64,000 nucleotides of DNA from Brevundimonas naejangsanensis (GTDB taxonomy: Bacteria; Pseudomonadota; Alphaproteobacteria; Caulobacterales; Caulobacteraceae): positions 1,719,501-1,783,500 of the forward strand of contig NZ_CP015614.1 of the NCBI RefSeq assembly GCF_000635915.2, written 5' to 3'. Position numbers and translations under genes: made by a program. Under the pieces are notes generated by a model. It was not told the origin of the DNA. It was given only the letters and a program-made list of their open reading frames with translations, and ran no database searches. Position 1 is the first letter of the stretch; each line of letters starts with the position of its first letter. Of this stretch, positions 45,066 to 54,008 are shown in pieces.

Positions 45066-45566
45066 ATGAAGGGCGATCCCGCGATCATCCGCACCCTCAA
45101 TGCGGTGCTGACCAACGAGCTGACGGCGGTGAACCAGTACTTCCTGCACGCCCGCATGTTCGAAAGCTGGGGCCTCAGCCACCTCGGCAACGTCATCTAC
45201 GAAGAATCGATCGGCGAGATGAAGCACGCCGACATGCTGATCAAACGCATCCTCTTCCTGGACGGCCTGCCCAACCTGCAGGACCTTCACAAGCTGAAGG
45301 TCGGCGAAGATCCGATCGAGTGCCTGGGCGCCGACCTGCAACTGGAGATCGACAGCCGCGCGACGACGCGCGACGCCGTCACCCAGTGCGAGCAAGCCCG
45401 CGACTACGTCAGCCGCGACCTGCTGATGAAGATCCTGGCCGACACCGAAGAGCACGTGGACTTCCTGGAGAACCAGCACAGCCTGATCCAGCTGATGGGC
45501 GCGCAGAACTATCTGCAGTCCGCCATGAAGGAAATCGTCACCGACGGCGCCGCCACCGGCAACTGA
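45066..45566 (+). CDS. bfr: Bacterioferritin
   Basis: A 166-residue bacterioferritin, a heme-containing iron storage shell. It tracks E. coli Bfr closely: NELTAVNQYFLHARMF, ESIGEMKHADMLIKRILFLD, GLPNLQDLHKL and ILADTEEHVDFLE. Ferroxidase ligands Glu18, Glu51, His54, Glu94, Glu127 and His130 and the heme ligand Met52 are present. It follows bfd, its release partner. Confidence 0.96.
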   Translation: MKGDPAIIRTLNAVLTNELTAVNQYFLHARMFESWGLSHLGNVIYEESIGEMKHADMLIKRILFLDGLPNLQDLHKLKVGEDPIECLGADLQLEIDSRATTRDAVTQCEQARDYVSRDLLMKILADTEEHVDFLENQHSLIQLMGAQNYLQSAMKEIVTDGAATGN

Positions 45567-45574
45567 TCCAAGGG

Positions 45575-45623
45575 CCGGGCGCGGCGTCAGAGAGCGGGAA
45601 CGTCCGCCGCGCCCGGTTGTTTT
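45575..45623 (+). terminator. Rho-independent terminator after bfr
   Basis: CCGGGCGCGGCG (45575-45586) pairs with CGCCGCGCCCGG (45605-45616) over 12 bp, followed by TTGTTTT. Confidence 0.82.
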
Positions 45624-45629
45624 GGCTGC

Positions 45630-46175
45630 ATGACCAGCATGGATGACGCCCTCGACGCCGCCCGCGATCACGCAGCGGATTTCCTCAATGCTGAAGGCCG
45701 CGACTGGCGGCACGTCGCCCTGGGGGCGGCGGTGACCGTCGGTTTCGCCCTGGCGGCTACCGTGGTCGCCACCCGCGCCGTTCCCCCGCAAGCCCGCAGC
45801 CTGACCGGCGCCCGAAGGCGCGAAGGCCCGATCACCGAGCGCCCGCGCGGGCCGTTCAGCCTGATCCTGCCCGCCGTCTTTTCGGCCACGACCCTGTCGG
45901 CTCTGCGCGTGTGGAACGCGCCGGCCCGGCCCGGCCGCAACGCCGCCATGGGCCTGTGGGCCGTCGCCCAGGCGGTCAACGCCGTCTGGCTGGCCGCCCG
46001 CCCGACTGGGCGCTGGACCCAAATTCTGGCCGCCATGTCCTCAGCCGGCCTAGCCGCCGCCTTCGCCCATGAAGCGCGCAAGCTCGACCCCGGCGCAGCC
46101 AAGCTGGCGGCGCCTACCGGCATCGGCGTGCGTCTGGCCAATCGGGCTGAGCGCAGCCTGGACGGCCCGGCCTGA
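45630..46175 (+). CDS. Membrane protein of unknown function, weakly TspO-like
   Basis: A 181-residue protein with about four hydrophobic segments: near 28-48, 76-92, 104-118 and 125-145. [20 protein letters not shown] resembles the Q-x-x-x-N-x-x-W pattern of TspO/MBR proteins, but the other TspO landmarks are not clear. Start could be the ATG at 45630 or 45639; both come right after the bfr terminator. Function is unknown. Confidence 0.6.
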   Translation: MTSMDDALDAARDHAADFLNAEGRDWRHVALGAAVTVGFALAATVVATRAVPPQARSLTGARRREGPITERPRGPFSLILPAVFSATTLSALRVWNAPARPGRNAAMGLWAVAQAVNAVWLAARPTGRWTQILAAMSSAGLAAAFAHEARKLDPGAAKLAAPTGIGVRLANRAERSLDGPA

Positions 46176-46303
46176 AACAACGCGCGGCGGCGCCCGCGCC
46201 ATTGCCCTTTTTCGCCTTATCCTCTAGGGCTCGCGGCGATTTGGCGCGCCACGCTCTGGCGGTCGGCGCCAGCCGCCCCCCAGCAACGAGCCCTACGGTT
46301 CTC

Positions 46304-46870
46304 ATGAAAATCAACGCCAACACCATCAAGCCCGGCATGGTCCTGCAACACAACGGCGGCCTGTGGGTCGTCACCAAGGCCAGCCACGTCAAGCCCGGCA
46401 AGGGCGGCGCCTTCGCCAACGTCGAGGCCAAGAACCTCGAGACCGGCAACAAGCTGAACGAACGCTTCCGCTCGGAAGACAAGGTCGAGCGCGTCACGCT
46501 GGAACAGCGCGACTACTCCTACCTGTTCGACAACGGCGAAACGCTCGTCTTCATGGACGACGAATCCTACGAGCAGATCGAACTCCAAAAGGGTTGGGTC
46601 GGCGAAGACCGCATCCCCTACCTGCAGGAAGGCATGAAGGTCGTCATCGAGTCGCACGAAGAGCGTCCGATCGGTCTGGAACTGCCGGAACAGGTCGTTC
46701 TGGAAGTCGTCGAGACCGAGCCCACCGTGAAGGGCCAGACCGCCTCGTCGTCCTATAAGCCCGCCAAGGCTTCGAACGGCATCCGCGTCATGATCCCGCC
46801 CTTCATGTCGACCGGCGAGAAGATCGTCGTCGACACCTCGACCGGCGAATACGTCCGCCGCGCGGACTAA
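46304..46870 (+). CDS. efp: Translation elongation factor P
   Basis: A 188-residue EF-P, which relieves ribosome stalling at proline runs. [15 protein letters not shown] carries the modifiable Lys (residue 33, Lys34 in E. coli). [20 protein letters not shown] and [20 protein letters not shown] are conserved. Proteins nearby such as FliK and the Pro-rich exported protein are natural clients. The frame upstream of the ATG at 46304 is not conserved. Confidence 0.96.
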   Translation: MKINANTIKPGMVLQHNGGLWVVTKASHVKPGKGGAFANVEAKNLETGNKLNERFRSEDKVERVTLEQRDYSYLFDNGETLVFMDDESYEQIELQKGWVGEDRIPYLQEGMKVVIESHEERPIGLELPEQVVLEVVETEPTVKGQTASSSYKPAKASNGIRVMIPPFMSTGEKIVVDTSTGEYVRRAD

Positions 46871-46915
46871 AAAACACCGCCTTTCCCGGCCAAGGTCGGG
46901 CAAGTTAAGACTACA

Positions 46916-46942
46916 GGGGCGCGGATGGTCCGCGCCCCTTTT
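46916..46942 (+). terminator. Rho-independent terminator after efp
   Basis: GGGGCGCGGA pairs perfectly with TCCGCGCCCC around TGG, followed by TTTT. Confidence 0.8.
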
Positions 46943-47002
46943 GCTTCTCCGTCCATCCGGGCCACCGGCCTTTTGAGGATCGACGGATCAGGAGAACTGC
47001 CT

Positions 47003-47809
47003 ATGGCCCTCGCTTCCGCCCTGCTCCAGGTCATGATGGACGCCGTCCGCAAGACCGCCCGCCCGATGCTTCGGGATTTCGGCGAGGTGTCCCAGCTGCA
47101 GGTGTCCCGCAAGGGCCCCGGCGACTTCGTCACCGCCGCCGACATCAAGGCGGAACAGACCCTGTTCGAACTGCTGCTGAAGGCCCGCCCGGGCTACGGC
47201 TTCCTGGGCGAAGAGCGCGGCATGATCGAGGGAACCGACAAGACCCACACCTGGATCGTCGACCCGATCGACGGGACCACCAACTTCATGCACGCCATGC
47301 CCCACTTCGCCATCACGGTGGGCCTGGAGCGCAAGCACCCCGACGGCACGGCCGAGATCGTCGCCTGCGTCACCTACAACCCGGTCATGAACGAAATGTT
47401 CTGGGCCGAAAAGGGCAAGGGCTGCTACCTGAACGACACGCGCATCCGCACCGCCGGGCGCGCCGACATGGCCGAGTGCCTGATCGCCACCGGCCTGCCC
47501 TTCATCGGCAAGACTGGCCACGGCCAGGCCATCAAGGACATCCACGCCGTGGGCCAGCGCGTCGCGGGCATCCGCCGTCTGGGCGCCGCATCGCTGGACT
47601 TCGCCTGGGTCGCTGCGGGCCGCTACGACGCCTATTTCGAGCGCAACCTGCAGCCGTGGGACGTGGCGGCGGGCATCCTGCTGGTCACAGAGGCCGGCGG
47701 CGTCGTCACCACCATCGACCAGGACGGCGATCCGATGAAGGGCAAGCAGATCGTCGCCGGCAACCCCGACATCCAGGCCAAGCTGCGCAAGATCCTGCGC
47801 GAGGCGTAA
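47003..47809 (+). CDS. suhB: Inositol monophosphatase family protein
   Basis: A 268-residue phosphatase. Metal-binding motifs are GDFVTAADIKAEQTL, GEERG, WIVDPIDGTTNFMHAMPHFA and, near the end, LQPWDVAAGILLVTEAGG. This is the pattern of inositol monophosphatase/SuhB. SuhB also acts in rRNA transcription in E. coli; which role applies here is unknown. AGGAG precedes the ATG at 47003. Confidence 0.9.
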   Translation: MALASALLQVMMDAVRKTARPMLRDFGEVSQLQVSRKGPGDFVTAADIKAEQTLFELLLKARPGYGFLGEERGMIEGTDKTHTWIVDPIDGTTNFMHAMPHFAITVGLERKHPDGTAEIVACVTYNPVMNEMFWAEKGKGCYLNDTRIRTAGRADMAECLIATGLPFIGKTGHGQAIKDIHAVGQRVAGIRRLGAASLDFAWVAAGRYDAYFERNLQPWDVAAGILLVTEAGGVVTTIDQDGDPMKGKQIVAGNPDIQAKLRKILREA

Positions 47810-47818
47810 GGCAAAATT

Positions 47819-47974
47819 CTCCCTCCCCTTCATGGGGAGGGTGGCTGAGCCCGAAGGGCGAGGCCGGGTGGGGGCGGCGCCGCTAACGTGGCGCCGCCTT
47901 CGTCATGCCTGGCTCCGCCCTCCCCACCCGCTCGTCGCTCCGCGACGACCACCCTCCCCATGAAGGGGAGGGAG
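47819..47974. repeat. Intergenic inverted-repeat element, copy 2
   Basis: Outer units (47819-47874 and 47922-47974) are inverted and begin with CTCCCTCCCC, each containing a small hairpin (CTCCCCTTCATGGGGAGG type) and then GGTGG. The centre holds another perfect stem GGCGGCGCC / GGCGCCGCC. It fills the space between the phosphatase and glpQ genes, both read rightward. Confidence 0.78.
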
Positions 47975-48014
47975 AGATCACGCGCCTGTCACGTGCTGCC
48001 CCTACCCTTCGCGC

Positions 48015-49055
48015 ATGATCGCCGCCATCCTGACCGCCGTCCTCCTGTCGTCGAGCCAACCGGCCATGTCCGCTCCCTCCGCCAAGCCTACCGTCATCGC
48101 CCACCGCGGCGCCTCGGGCGAACGGCCGGAGCACACCCGCGCCGCCTATGAGTTGGCGATCGAACAGGGCGCGGACTTCATCGAGCCGGACCTGGTCATG
48201 ACCCGCGACGGCCACCTGGTCGTCCGCCACGAGAACGAGATCGGCGAAACCACCAACGTCGCCGATCACGAGGAATTCGCCGCGCGCCGCACGACCCGCG
48301 ACATCGACGGCCGCCCCGTGACCGGCTGGTTCACCGAAGGCTTCACCCTGGCCGAGTTGAAGACCCTGCGCGCGCGCGAGCGTCTGCCCGCCCTGCGCCC
48401 CGCCTCGGCCGCCTTCGACGGCCAGGAGCCGATCCTGACCTTCGAGGAAGTGGTCGCCATCGCCCGCGACGCCAGCGTCCGCACCGGCCGCGTCATCGGC
48501 GTCGCGCCGGAGCTGAAGCACCCCAGCCATTTCGCCGCCCTGAACCTGCCGATGGAGGACGCCTTCGTCGCGACGCTGGAGCGCCACGGTCTGACCGGCG
48601 CGGACGCCCCTATCCTGATCCAGTGCTTTGAGGTCGGCACGCTGGAGCGGCTGGCGGCGCGCATCGACGCGCCGCTGCTGCAATTGATGCAATCGAGCGG
48701 CGGCCCCGCCGACCGGCCCGGCGCGACCTACACTGAGATGGCGACGCCGCAGGGGCTGGCCGAGATCGCCCGCTACGCTGACGCCATCGGGGTGCAGGAT
48801 CTGATGGTCGTGCCGCGCGATGACGCGGGTCGCGCGCTACGGGCTTCGTCGCTGACGAAGGACGCCCATGCGGCGGGCTTGAAGGTCGTGGTCTGGACCT
48901 TCCGAACCGAGAATCTGTTCCTGCCCGCGCAGTATCGCAGGGGCGCAGCGCCCGCCGACCACGGCGACCTGACGGGCTGGCTGAAGGCGATCTACGCGCT
49001 GGGCGTTGACGCTGTATTCAGCGATTTCCCTGCGATTGCCATAAACGCGCGCTGA
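48015..49055 (+). CDS. glpQ: Glycerophosphodiester phosphodiesterase (exported)
   Basis: A 346-residue enzyme with a short signal peptide. The GDPD motifs are intact: VIAHRGASGERPEHTRAAYE, FIEPDLVMTRDGHLVVRHE and, late, KVVVWTFRTEN and DAVFSDFP. It cleaves glycerophosphodiesters to glycerol-3-phosphate and alcohol. Length matches periplasmic GlpQ rather than cytosolic UgpQ. Repeat elements flank it on both sides. Confidence 0.9.
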   Translation: MIAAILTAVLLSSSQPAMSAPSAKPTVIAHRGASGERPEHTRAAYELAIEQGADFIEPDLVMTRDGHLVVRHENEIGETTNVADHEEFAARRTTRDIDGRPVTGWFTEGFTLAELKTLRARERLPALRPASAAFDGQEPILTFEEVVAIARDASVRTGRVIGVAPELKHPSHFAALNLPMEDAFVATLERHGLTGADAPILIQCFEVGTLERLAARIDAPLLQLMQSSGGPADRPGATYTEMATPQGLAEIARYADAIGVQDLMVVPRDDAGRALRASSLTKDAHAAGLKVVVWTFRTENLFLPAQYRRGAAPADHGDLTGWLKAIYALGVDAVFSDFPAIAINAR

Positions 49056-49062
49056 CGCCTTT

Positions 49063-49182
49063 CCTCCCCATGAAATGGGGAGGGGGACCGCGAAGCGGTG
49101 GAGGGGCCGGGACCGCGGGACCAAGCGGCCCCTCCGTCACGTCGCCTCCGGCTCCGCGCCACCTCCCCATTGCATGGGGAGG
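49063..49182. repeat. Intergenic inverted-repeat element, copy 3
   Basis: Units 49063-49108 and 49127-49182 face each other. Each starts with a hairpin of CCTCCCCAT-type arms (loop AAAT or GCAA region) and ends in GGAGGGGCC. It lies between the convergent glpQ and ABC exporter genes and ends 8 bp before the exporter stop. Confidence 0.78.
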
Positions 49183-49189
49183 AGAAGGT

Positions 49190-51034
49190 TTACGTCCCCT
49201 GGAACTGCAGCTTGGCCAGCCGCGCATAGAGGCCGCCCTTGGCCGTCAGTTCGGCGTGCGTGCCTTGCTCGACCACCTGGCCGCCGTCCATCACCACGAT
49301 GCGGTCAGCCCGCAGCACGGTCGCCAGGCGGTGGGCGATGACCAGGGTGGTGCGCTCGGACATGGCCTGATCCAGCGCGGCCTGCACCAGACGTTCGTTT
49401 TCGGCGTCGAGCGCGCTGGTCGCCTCGTCCAGCAGCAGGATCGGCGCCTCGCGCACCAAGGCCCGCGCGATCGCCAGACGCTGACGCTGGCCGCCCGACA
49501 GGCTCTTGCCGCGCTCGCCCAGCGGGGTGTCGAAGCCTTCCGGCAGGGCGTCGATGAAGCCGAGCGCTTGGGCCTCGGCGGCGACGGCGCGGGCCTCCTC
49601 CAGCGTAGCGGCCTCGCGGCCGAAGCGAATGTTCTCCAAGGCCGAGCCCGAGAACAGCGGCGCCTCCTGCGACACCCAGGCGAAGCGGTCGCGCACCGCG
49701 ACCGGATCGGCCGCGCGCACGTCCACCCCGTCGACCGACACGAGACCGGACTGCGGGTCATAGAAGCGCAGCAGCAGACGGAAGACCGTGGACTTGCCCG
49801 CCCCCGACGGCCCGACCAGGGCCACCGTCTCGCCCGGCCGCACGGTCAGGCTGAAGCCCTTCAGCGCCGGCAGGTCGGGGCGGCCCGGATAAGCGAAGTC
49901 CACGGCTGACATCGACACCTCGCCGCGCGGCGGCTGAGGCAGGGCCACAGGGCTGGCGGGCGGTGCAATGGCGGGGGTCGCCCGCATCAACTCGTCGATC
50001 CGCTCCATGGCCCCGGCGGCCTTCTGCACGTCGCCCCAGCTCTCGCCCAAGGCGCCGACAGCGCCCGCCGCGAACACCGACAGCAGCACGAACTGCAGCA
50101 AGGCGCCCGGCGTCATGGTCCCGGCGATGACGTCCTGCGCGCCCAGCCACAGCACCAGGGTGACGCCGCCGAACATGACGACGATGATCATGGCGGTCAT
50201 CACCGCCCGCGCCCGCATCCGCTTCAGGGAGACGCCGAACGCCTCCTCCACCGCTGCGCCGAAGCGGCCGATGGCGCTCTTTTCGCGGCCGAAGGCCTGC
50301 ACCGTCTCGATGGCGTCGACGCTTTCCCCGGCGAAGCCCACGGCTCCGGCGAAGGTGTCCTGCGACTTCACCGTCAGCTTGCGCACGATCCGCCCGAAGA
50401 CGAACAGCGGCGCGATCAGCACGGGCACGATCAACAGCACGAACGCCGTCAGTTTGGGGCTGACGAAGAACAGCAGGATCACCCCGCCGATCAGGGTCAG
50501 GAAGTTGCGCAGCGCATAGCTGATGGAGGTGGTCAGCAGGGTGTCGACCAGCTGGATGTCCGTGGTCAGGCGCGACAGCACCTCGCCTGTGCGCATATGG
50601 GCGAAGAAGACCGGGTCCAGCGTCAGGATGCGCTGGAACAACGCCGTGCGCAGATCGGCGATGATCCGCTCGCCGGTCTTGGTCACGTAGAAGTAGCGCA
50701 GCGCCGTCGCCAGCCCCAGGATCACGGCGTTAAGGCCCAGGATCAGGAACCACTTGTCGATGTCGGCGCCGCCGTTTTCAAACCCCTGATCGATGGCCCC
50801 GCGCGCCGTCGCCGTCAGGGCCAGGGAGGCGATGGTCGAGCCGATCAGCCAGAGCGCGGAAATGCCCGCATCCAGCTTGTGCCGTCCCAGAAAAGGCAGC
50901 AGTCGTCCCAGCGGACGGATATTGCGGCTCTTGGCGCGCTTGCCCCCCGCCTCGTCCATCTGTTCGGCCAGGACGGCCCCGGCGCCGGGACGGCCTGTCG
51001 GTTGGGCGTGACGTTGCGGTTCAGCGTGGGTCAT
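49190..51034 (-). CDS. ABC exporter, fused permease and ATPase
   Basis: A 614-residue type I exporter half-molecule, similar to MsbA-like and multidrug exporters. Six hydrophobic segments in residues 55-330 are followed by an ATPase: Walker A GPSGAGKSTVFRLLLRF, signature LSGGQRQRLAIARAL, Walker B ILLLDEATSALDAEN and H-loop VIAHRLATV. It would work as a homodimer. The exported substrate cannot be read; lipids or drugs are usual for the group. The N-terminus has about 50 residues without hydrophobic segments. Confidence 0.9.
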   Translation of the reverse strand: MTHAEPQRHAQPTGRPGAGAVLAEQMDEAGGKRAKSRNIRPLGRLLPFLGRHKLDAGISALWLIGSTIASLALTATARGAIDQGFENGGADIDKWFLILGLNAVILGLATALRYFYVTKTGERIIADLRTALFQRILTLDPVFFAHMRTGEVLSRLTTDIQLVDTLLTTSISYALRNFLTLIGGVILLFFVSPKLTAFVLLIVPVLIAPLFVFGRIVRKLTVKSQDTFAGAVGFAGESVDAIETVQAFGREKSAIGRFGAAVEEAFGVSLKRMRARAVMTAMIIVVMFGGVTLVLWLGAQDVIAGTMTPGALLQFVLLSVFAAGAVGALGESWGDVQKAAGAMERIDELMRATPAIAPPASPVALPQPPRGEVSMSAVDFAYPGRPDLPALKGFSLTVRPGETVALVGPSGAGKSTVFRLLLRFYDPQSGLVSVDGVDVRAADPVAVRDRFAWVSQEAPLFSGSALENIRFGREAATLEEARAVAAEAQALGFIDALPEGFDTPLGERGKSLSGGQRQRLAIARALVREAPILLLDEATSALDAENERLVQAALDQAMSERTTLVIAHRLATVLRADRIVVMDGGQVVEQGTHAELTAKGGLYARLAKLQFQGT

Positions 51035-51166
51035 GGCAGCGCTCTTGCCCCGGATCGCCCCCCGGTGTAAACGCCGCCCCTCGCTCCCGTCGCGCTCCGT
51101 GGCGGGATTCTCTAATTACGCGCAGTGACGGTCGGCATCGTCGTCGCGCAGAGACGGACAAGATCG

Positions 51167-51391
51167 ATGAAAGCGGACACGCACCCCGACTACCACTTCA
51201 TCACTGTTGTGATGACCGACGGCACCTCCTACCAGACCCGTTCGACCTACGGGAAAGAAGGCGCCACGCTGAACCTGGACATCGACCCGACGTCTCACCC
51301 GGCCTGGACCGGCGGCAACCAGCACCTGATGGACCGCGGCGGCCGCGTCTCGCGCTTCAACAACAAGTTCGGCGGCTTCATCAAGAAGTAA
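51167..51391 (+). CDS. rpmE: 50S ribosomal protein L31
   Basis: A 74-residue L31: [36 protein letters not shown] and [15 protein letters not shown]. It has no Cys at all, so it is the zinc-free form, as common in alphaproteobacteria. The ATG at 51167 begins the conserved part; the upstream frame does not fit. Confidence 0.95.
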   Translation: MKADTHPDYHFITVVMTDGTSYQTRSTYGKEGATLNLDIDPTSHPAWTGGNQHLMDRGGRVSRFNNKFGGFIKK

Positions 51392-51419
51392 GCCACGCTT
51401 GCTGCGACAAGTTCGCCAC

Positions 51420-51451
51420 AAAAGCGTCGGTCCTCGGGCCGGCGCTTTTTT
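51420..51451 (+). terminator. Rho-independent terminator after rpmE
   Basis: AAAAGCGTCGG pairs with CCGGCGCTTTT (one G-U) around an 8-nt loop, ending in a run of six T. Confidence 0.88.
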
Positions 51452-51544
51452 GTTGCCTGGAACGCCGTTAACATGGGCGCGTTCGATCCCTCGGGGCGTG
51501 GGCGTTGGGTCCGGGCCGATATCGGACCACAAGAGTTGCAGACG

Positions 51545-53101
51545 ATGAATCGACGGGAACTGGGCCTTGGCGTCGCTACGACAAGCCTGACGCTGGCGGC
51601 CGCAAGCGGCGCGCTGGCCCAGACGCGCACGACCGACCCGCAGGTTTTCATCGCCGGTTTCGACGCCCAGGCCGGGCGCCTGCCCGCCGCCCAGCAGGCC
51701 GACGTCCGCGCTGTCTACGAGCTGACCCAGGGCAAGCCGATCTGGACCGCCGACCGCCTGCGCGTGCTGCAGGAAGTCGCCGCCGGGGCCGAGCGCCACG
51801 GCCTGCCGGCCGGCGACTTCTTCGACTTTGTCGGCCTGGCCGCCGACCGCGAGACCGCCGAAATCCGCACCACCGCCGCCGCCCTGGCCTACGCCCGCGT
51901 CCTGGCCGAGGGTCGGGTCCGCCCCGAGACGGTCGAAGAGCTGTGGGAGATGCAGAAGAACAGCGTCGACCTGCCGCGCGGCCTGGTCGACGCCGTCGCC
52001 GCCAACAAGCTGAGCCAGTGGTTCGACGCCCTGCCGCCGACGGATCTGGGCTACACCAATCTGTCGGCCGGCTACGCCCGCTATCGCCGCATCGCCCGCC
52101 AGGGCGGCTGGCCCGCCTTCCGTATGGGCGGCACGATCGAGCCGGGGACCAGCGACCCGCGCATCCCCGCCCTGGTCGCCCGACTGGCGGCTGAGGGCGA
52201 CCTGAGCGCCGCCAACGCCGAACGCCTGAAAGGCAATCTGGCCTACGGCCCTGAGTTGCAACAGGCGGTGCGCAGTTTCCAGACCCGCCACGGTCTGGGC
52301 GCCGACGGCCGCATCGGCGGCGCCACCCAACGCTCGCTGACCGCGACGGCCGAGGATCGCGCCCGCCAGATCGCCCTGAACCTGGAACGCCGCCGCTGGC
52401 TGAAGCGCGACCTGAATCCCGAGCGGATCGAGGTCAACACCGCCGCCGCCATCATGGTCTACTGGAAGGACGGCAAGCCCGTTCACTCCAACCGCGTCGT
52501 CGTCGGCACGGCGGCCAATCAGACCCCCAGCCTTGAAAAGCCCTTCGCCTCGGTCGTGGCCAACCCGCCGTGGACGGTGCCGATGGGCATCGCGCGCCGC
52601 GAAATCCTGCCCAAGGGCCCAGGCTACCTGGCCGCCAACGACATGTACGTGAACGCCGACGGCTGGGTGGTGCAGCGCGCCGGTCCGAAGTCGTCGCTGG
52701 GCAATGTGAAGTTCGAGCTGCAGGACAGCTACGCCATCTTCCTGCATGACACCCCCGCGCGGGGGGCGTTCAACCTGTCGGTGCGCCAGCGCAGCCACGG
52801 TTGCGTGCGGGTGCAGGACGCCATCGGCTTCGCACGCCTGTTGCTGTCGCCCGATCCCGAACGCCTGGCCCTGTTCGACGCCGCTCAGGCCAGCGGCGAG
52901 ACCAAACGGGTGACCACCGGCCGCAACATCGGCGTGCGCCTGCTCTACTGGACCGCCTTCGTCGACGGCCAGGGCCGCGTCGCCTTCCGCGAGGATGTCT
53001 ACAAGCGCGACGCCAAGCTGGCCGACGCCCTGGGCATCTCTGTGAACCTGCCGCAGGTGGTGGCCGACGCTCCGATCGACCCGGACGAAGTGACGCCGTA
53101 A
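51545..53101 (+). CDS. L,D-transpeptidase (YcbB/LdtD-like)
   Basis: A 518-residue exported peptidoglycan cross-linking enzyme. A twin-Arg-like or Sec signal (MNRRELGLGVATTSLTLAAA) is followed by a scaffold region, a peptidoglycan-binding segment (GPELQQAVRSFQTRHGLGAD, then GRIGGATQ) and the YkuD catalytic domain. The active-site motif is SHGCVRVQD with Cys at 420 and an upstream His in FLHDTP. The layout is that of YcbB-type enzymes. The frame runs upstream to 51473, but the signal begins at 51545. Confidence 0.9.
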   Translation: MNRRELGLGVATTSLTLAAASGALAQTRTTDPQVFIAGFDAQAGRLPAAQQADVRAVYELTQGKPIWTADRLRVLQEVAAGAERHGLPAGDFFDFVGLAADRETAEIRTTAAALAYARVLAEGRVRPETVEELWEMQKNSVDLPRGLVDAVAANKLSQWFDALPPTDLGYTNLSAGYARYRRIARQGGWPAFRMGGTIEPGTSDPRIPALVARLAAEGDLSAANAERLKGNLAYGPELQQAVRSFQTRHGLGADGRIGGATQRSLTATAEDRARQIALNLERRRWLKRDLNPERIEVNTAAAIMVYWKDGKPVHSNRVVVGTAANQTPSLEKPFASVVANPPWTVPMGIARREILPKGPGYLAANDMYVNADGWVVQRAGPKSSLGNVKFELQDSYAIFLHDTPARGAFNLSVRQRSHGCVRVQDAIGFARLLLSPDPERLALFDAAQASGETKRVTTGRNIGVRLLYWTAFVDGQGRVAFREDVYKRDAKLADALGISVNLPQVVADAPIDPDEVTP

Positions 53102-53102
53102 G

Positions 53103-53127
53103 GCGCCGCCTTACCCGAAGGCGGCGC
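53103..53127. terminator. Bidirectional hairpin between ldt and rcdA genes
   Basis: GCGCCGCCTT pairs perfectly with AAGGCGGCGC over 10 bp around ACCCG. It begins 2 bp after the transpeptidase stop and includes the last codons and stop of rcdA. Confidence 0.6.
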
Positions 53128-53644
53128 GCAGCATATCCATCTGGCTCTGCACCGGATTGGCGGAGGTCGTCGCGGGCTCGACATACATCTGTCGATCCAG
53201 GTGCAGCACGCGGTCATAGAGCTTCTCGGCCCGCACGGCGTATTCGATCAGGGCGATCGGCAGGTCGCCGCGGCGCGGTTCCGTCTCGATGCGGCGATCC
53301 GCCAGGCGATAGCGGGGATCGCCGGCCGCCTCGGCGCTCATATCCTGTTCGCGCACGGCGCGCTGGACCAGCAGCCACGAGGCGATCTGCATCAGCCGCG
53401 TGGTCAGCTTCATGCTCTCGCCCGCATAGGACAGAGCCGCCGCGCGCGACAGCAGGCGCGAATCCTGACGCCCGTCGCCGTCCAGATAGGCGGCGGTCTC
53501 CTCGACCAGTTCCATGCCTTCGCGGAAGGTGCGCTCAAACAGCTCGGAGCGCGCGAAATCCAGCACCTCGGCGCCCGACAGGCCTGCCCGGCTCAGATTG
53601 GCTTCAATGGCGGTCACAGGCGTCCATCCAAGAATTTCATCCAT
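53111..53644 (-). CDS. rcdA: Regulator of CtrA degradation RcdA (DUF1465)
   Basis: A 177-residue helical protein. ELFERTFREGMELVEETAAY, LLSRAAALSYAGESMKLTTR and LMQIASWLLVQRAVREQDMS are diagnostic of DUF1465/RcdA. In Caulobacter RcdA is an adaptor that, with CpdR and PopA, delivers CtrA to ClpXP at the G1-S transition. The C-terminal tail after LYDRVLHLDRQMYV is disordered, as expected. The start is ATG at 53644; a GTG nine codons in is an alternative. A hairpin overlaps its 3' end. Confidence 0.9.
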   Translation of the reverse strand: MDEILGWTPVTAIEANLSRAGLSGAEVLDFARSELFERTFREGMELVEETAAYLDGDGRQDSRLLSRAAALSYAGESMKLTTRLMQIASWLLVQRAVREQDMSAEAAGDPRYRLADRRIETEPRRGDLPIALIEYAVRAEKLYDRVLHLDRQMYVEPATTSANPVQSQMDMLRAAFG

Positions 53645-53722
53645 CCGCTGGCTGCAATCGTCATGCCACGGAAGTCGCCTCTTCGGGAGAGCGCCGTCGA
53701 AACCATCCCCAACCGCTGTCGC

Positions 53723-53944
53723 TCAGCGGAAGTTGAACAGCGCATCGGCGGCGCTGCGTTGCGACGACTTGCCGTCGATGGCGGCCCTGGAGCGCGCGAT
53801 CTCGGCCTCAAGGGCGGCGATCCGCTCCTGCAGTTCGTCCACGGCGTAGAGGTCCAGGTCTTCGCGGGCCAGGGCGGCGATAGCCTCGCCGCGCTGTCGG
53901 CGGGGCTCCAGATCTTCGAAACTCAACCTCGCCTCCTTGGCCAT
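53723..53944 (-). CDS. DUF1192 family small coiled-coil protein
   Basis: A 73-residue protein: EAIAALAREDLDLYAVDELQ, then ERIAALEAEIARSRAAID and SQRSAADALF at the end, the pattern of DUF1192. The middle is a coiled coil. Function is unknown. It is 78 bp upstream of rcdA in the same direction, so they may share a transcript, and it is divergent from the quinone reductase gene. Confidence 0.85.
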   Translation of the reverse strand: MAKEARLSFEDLEPRRQRGEAIAALAREDLDLYAVDELQERIAALEAEIARSRAAIDGKSSQRSAADALFNFR

Positions 53945-54008
53945 TGCGGGCGCGAACCCCTATGTGAACGCCGCATTGAACAGGAATGCAAGCAAGGGAG
54001 CCTCCGCC

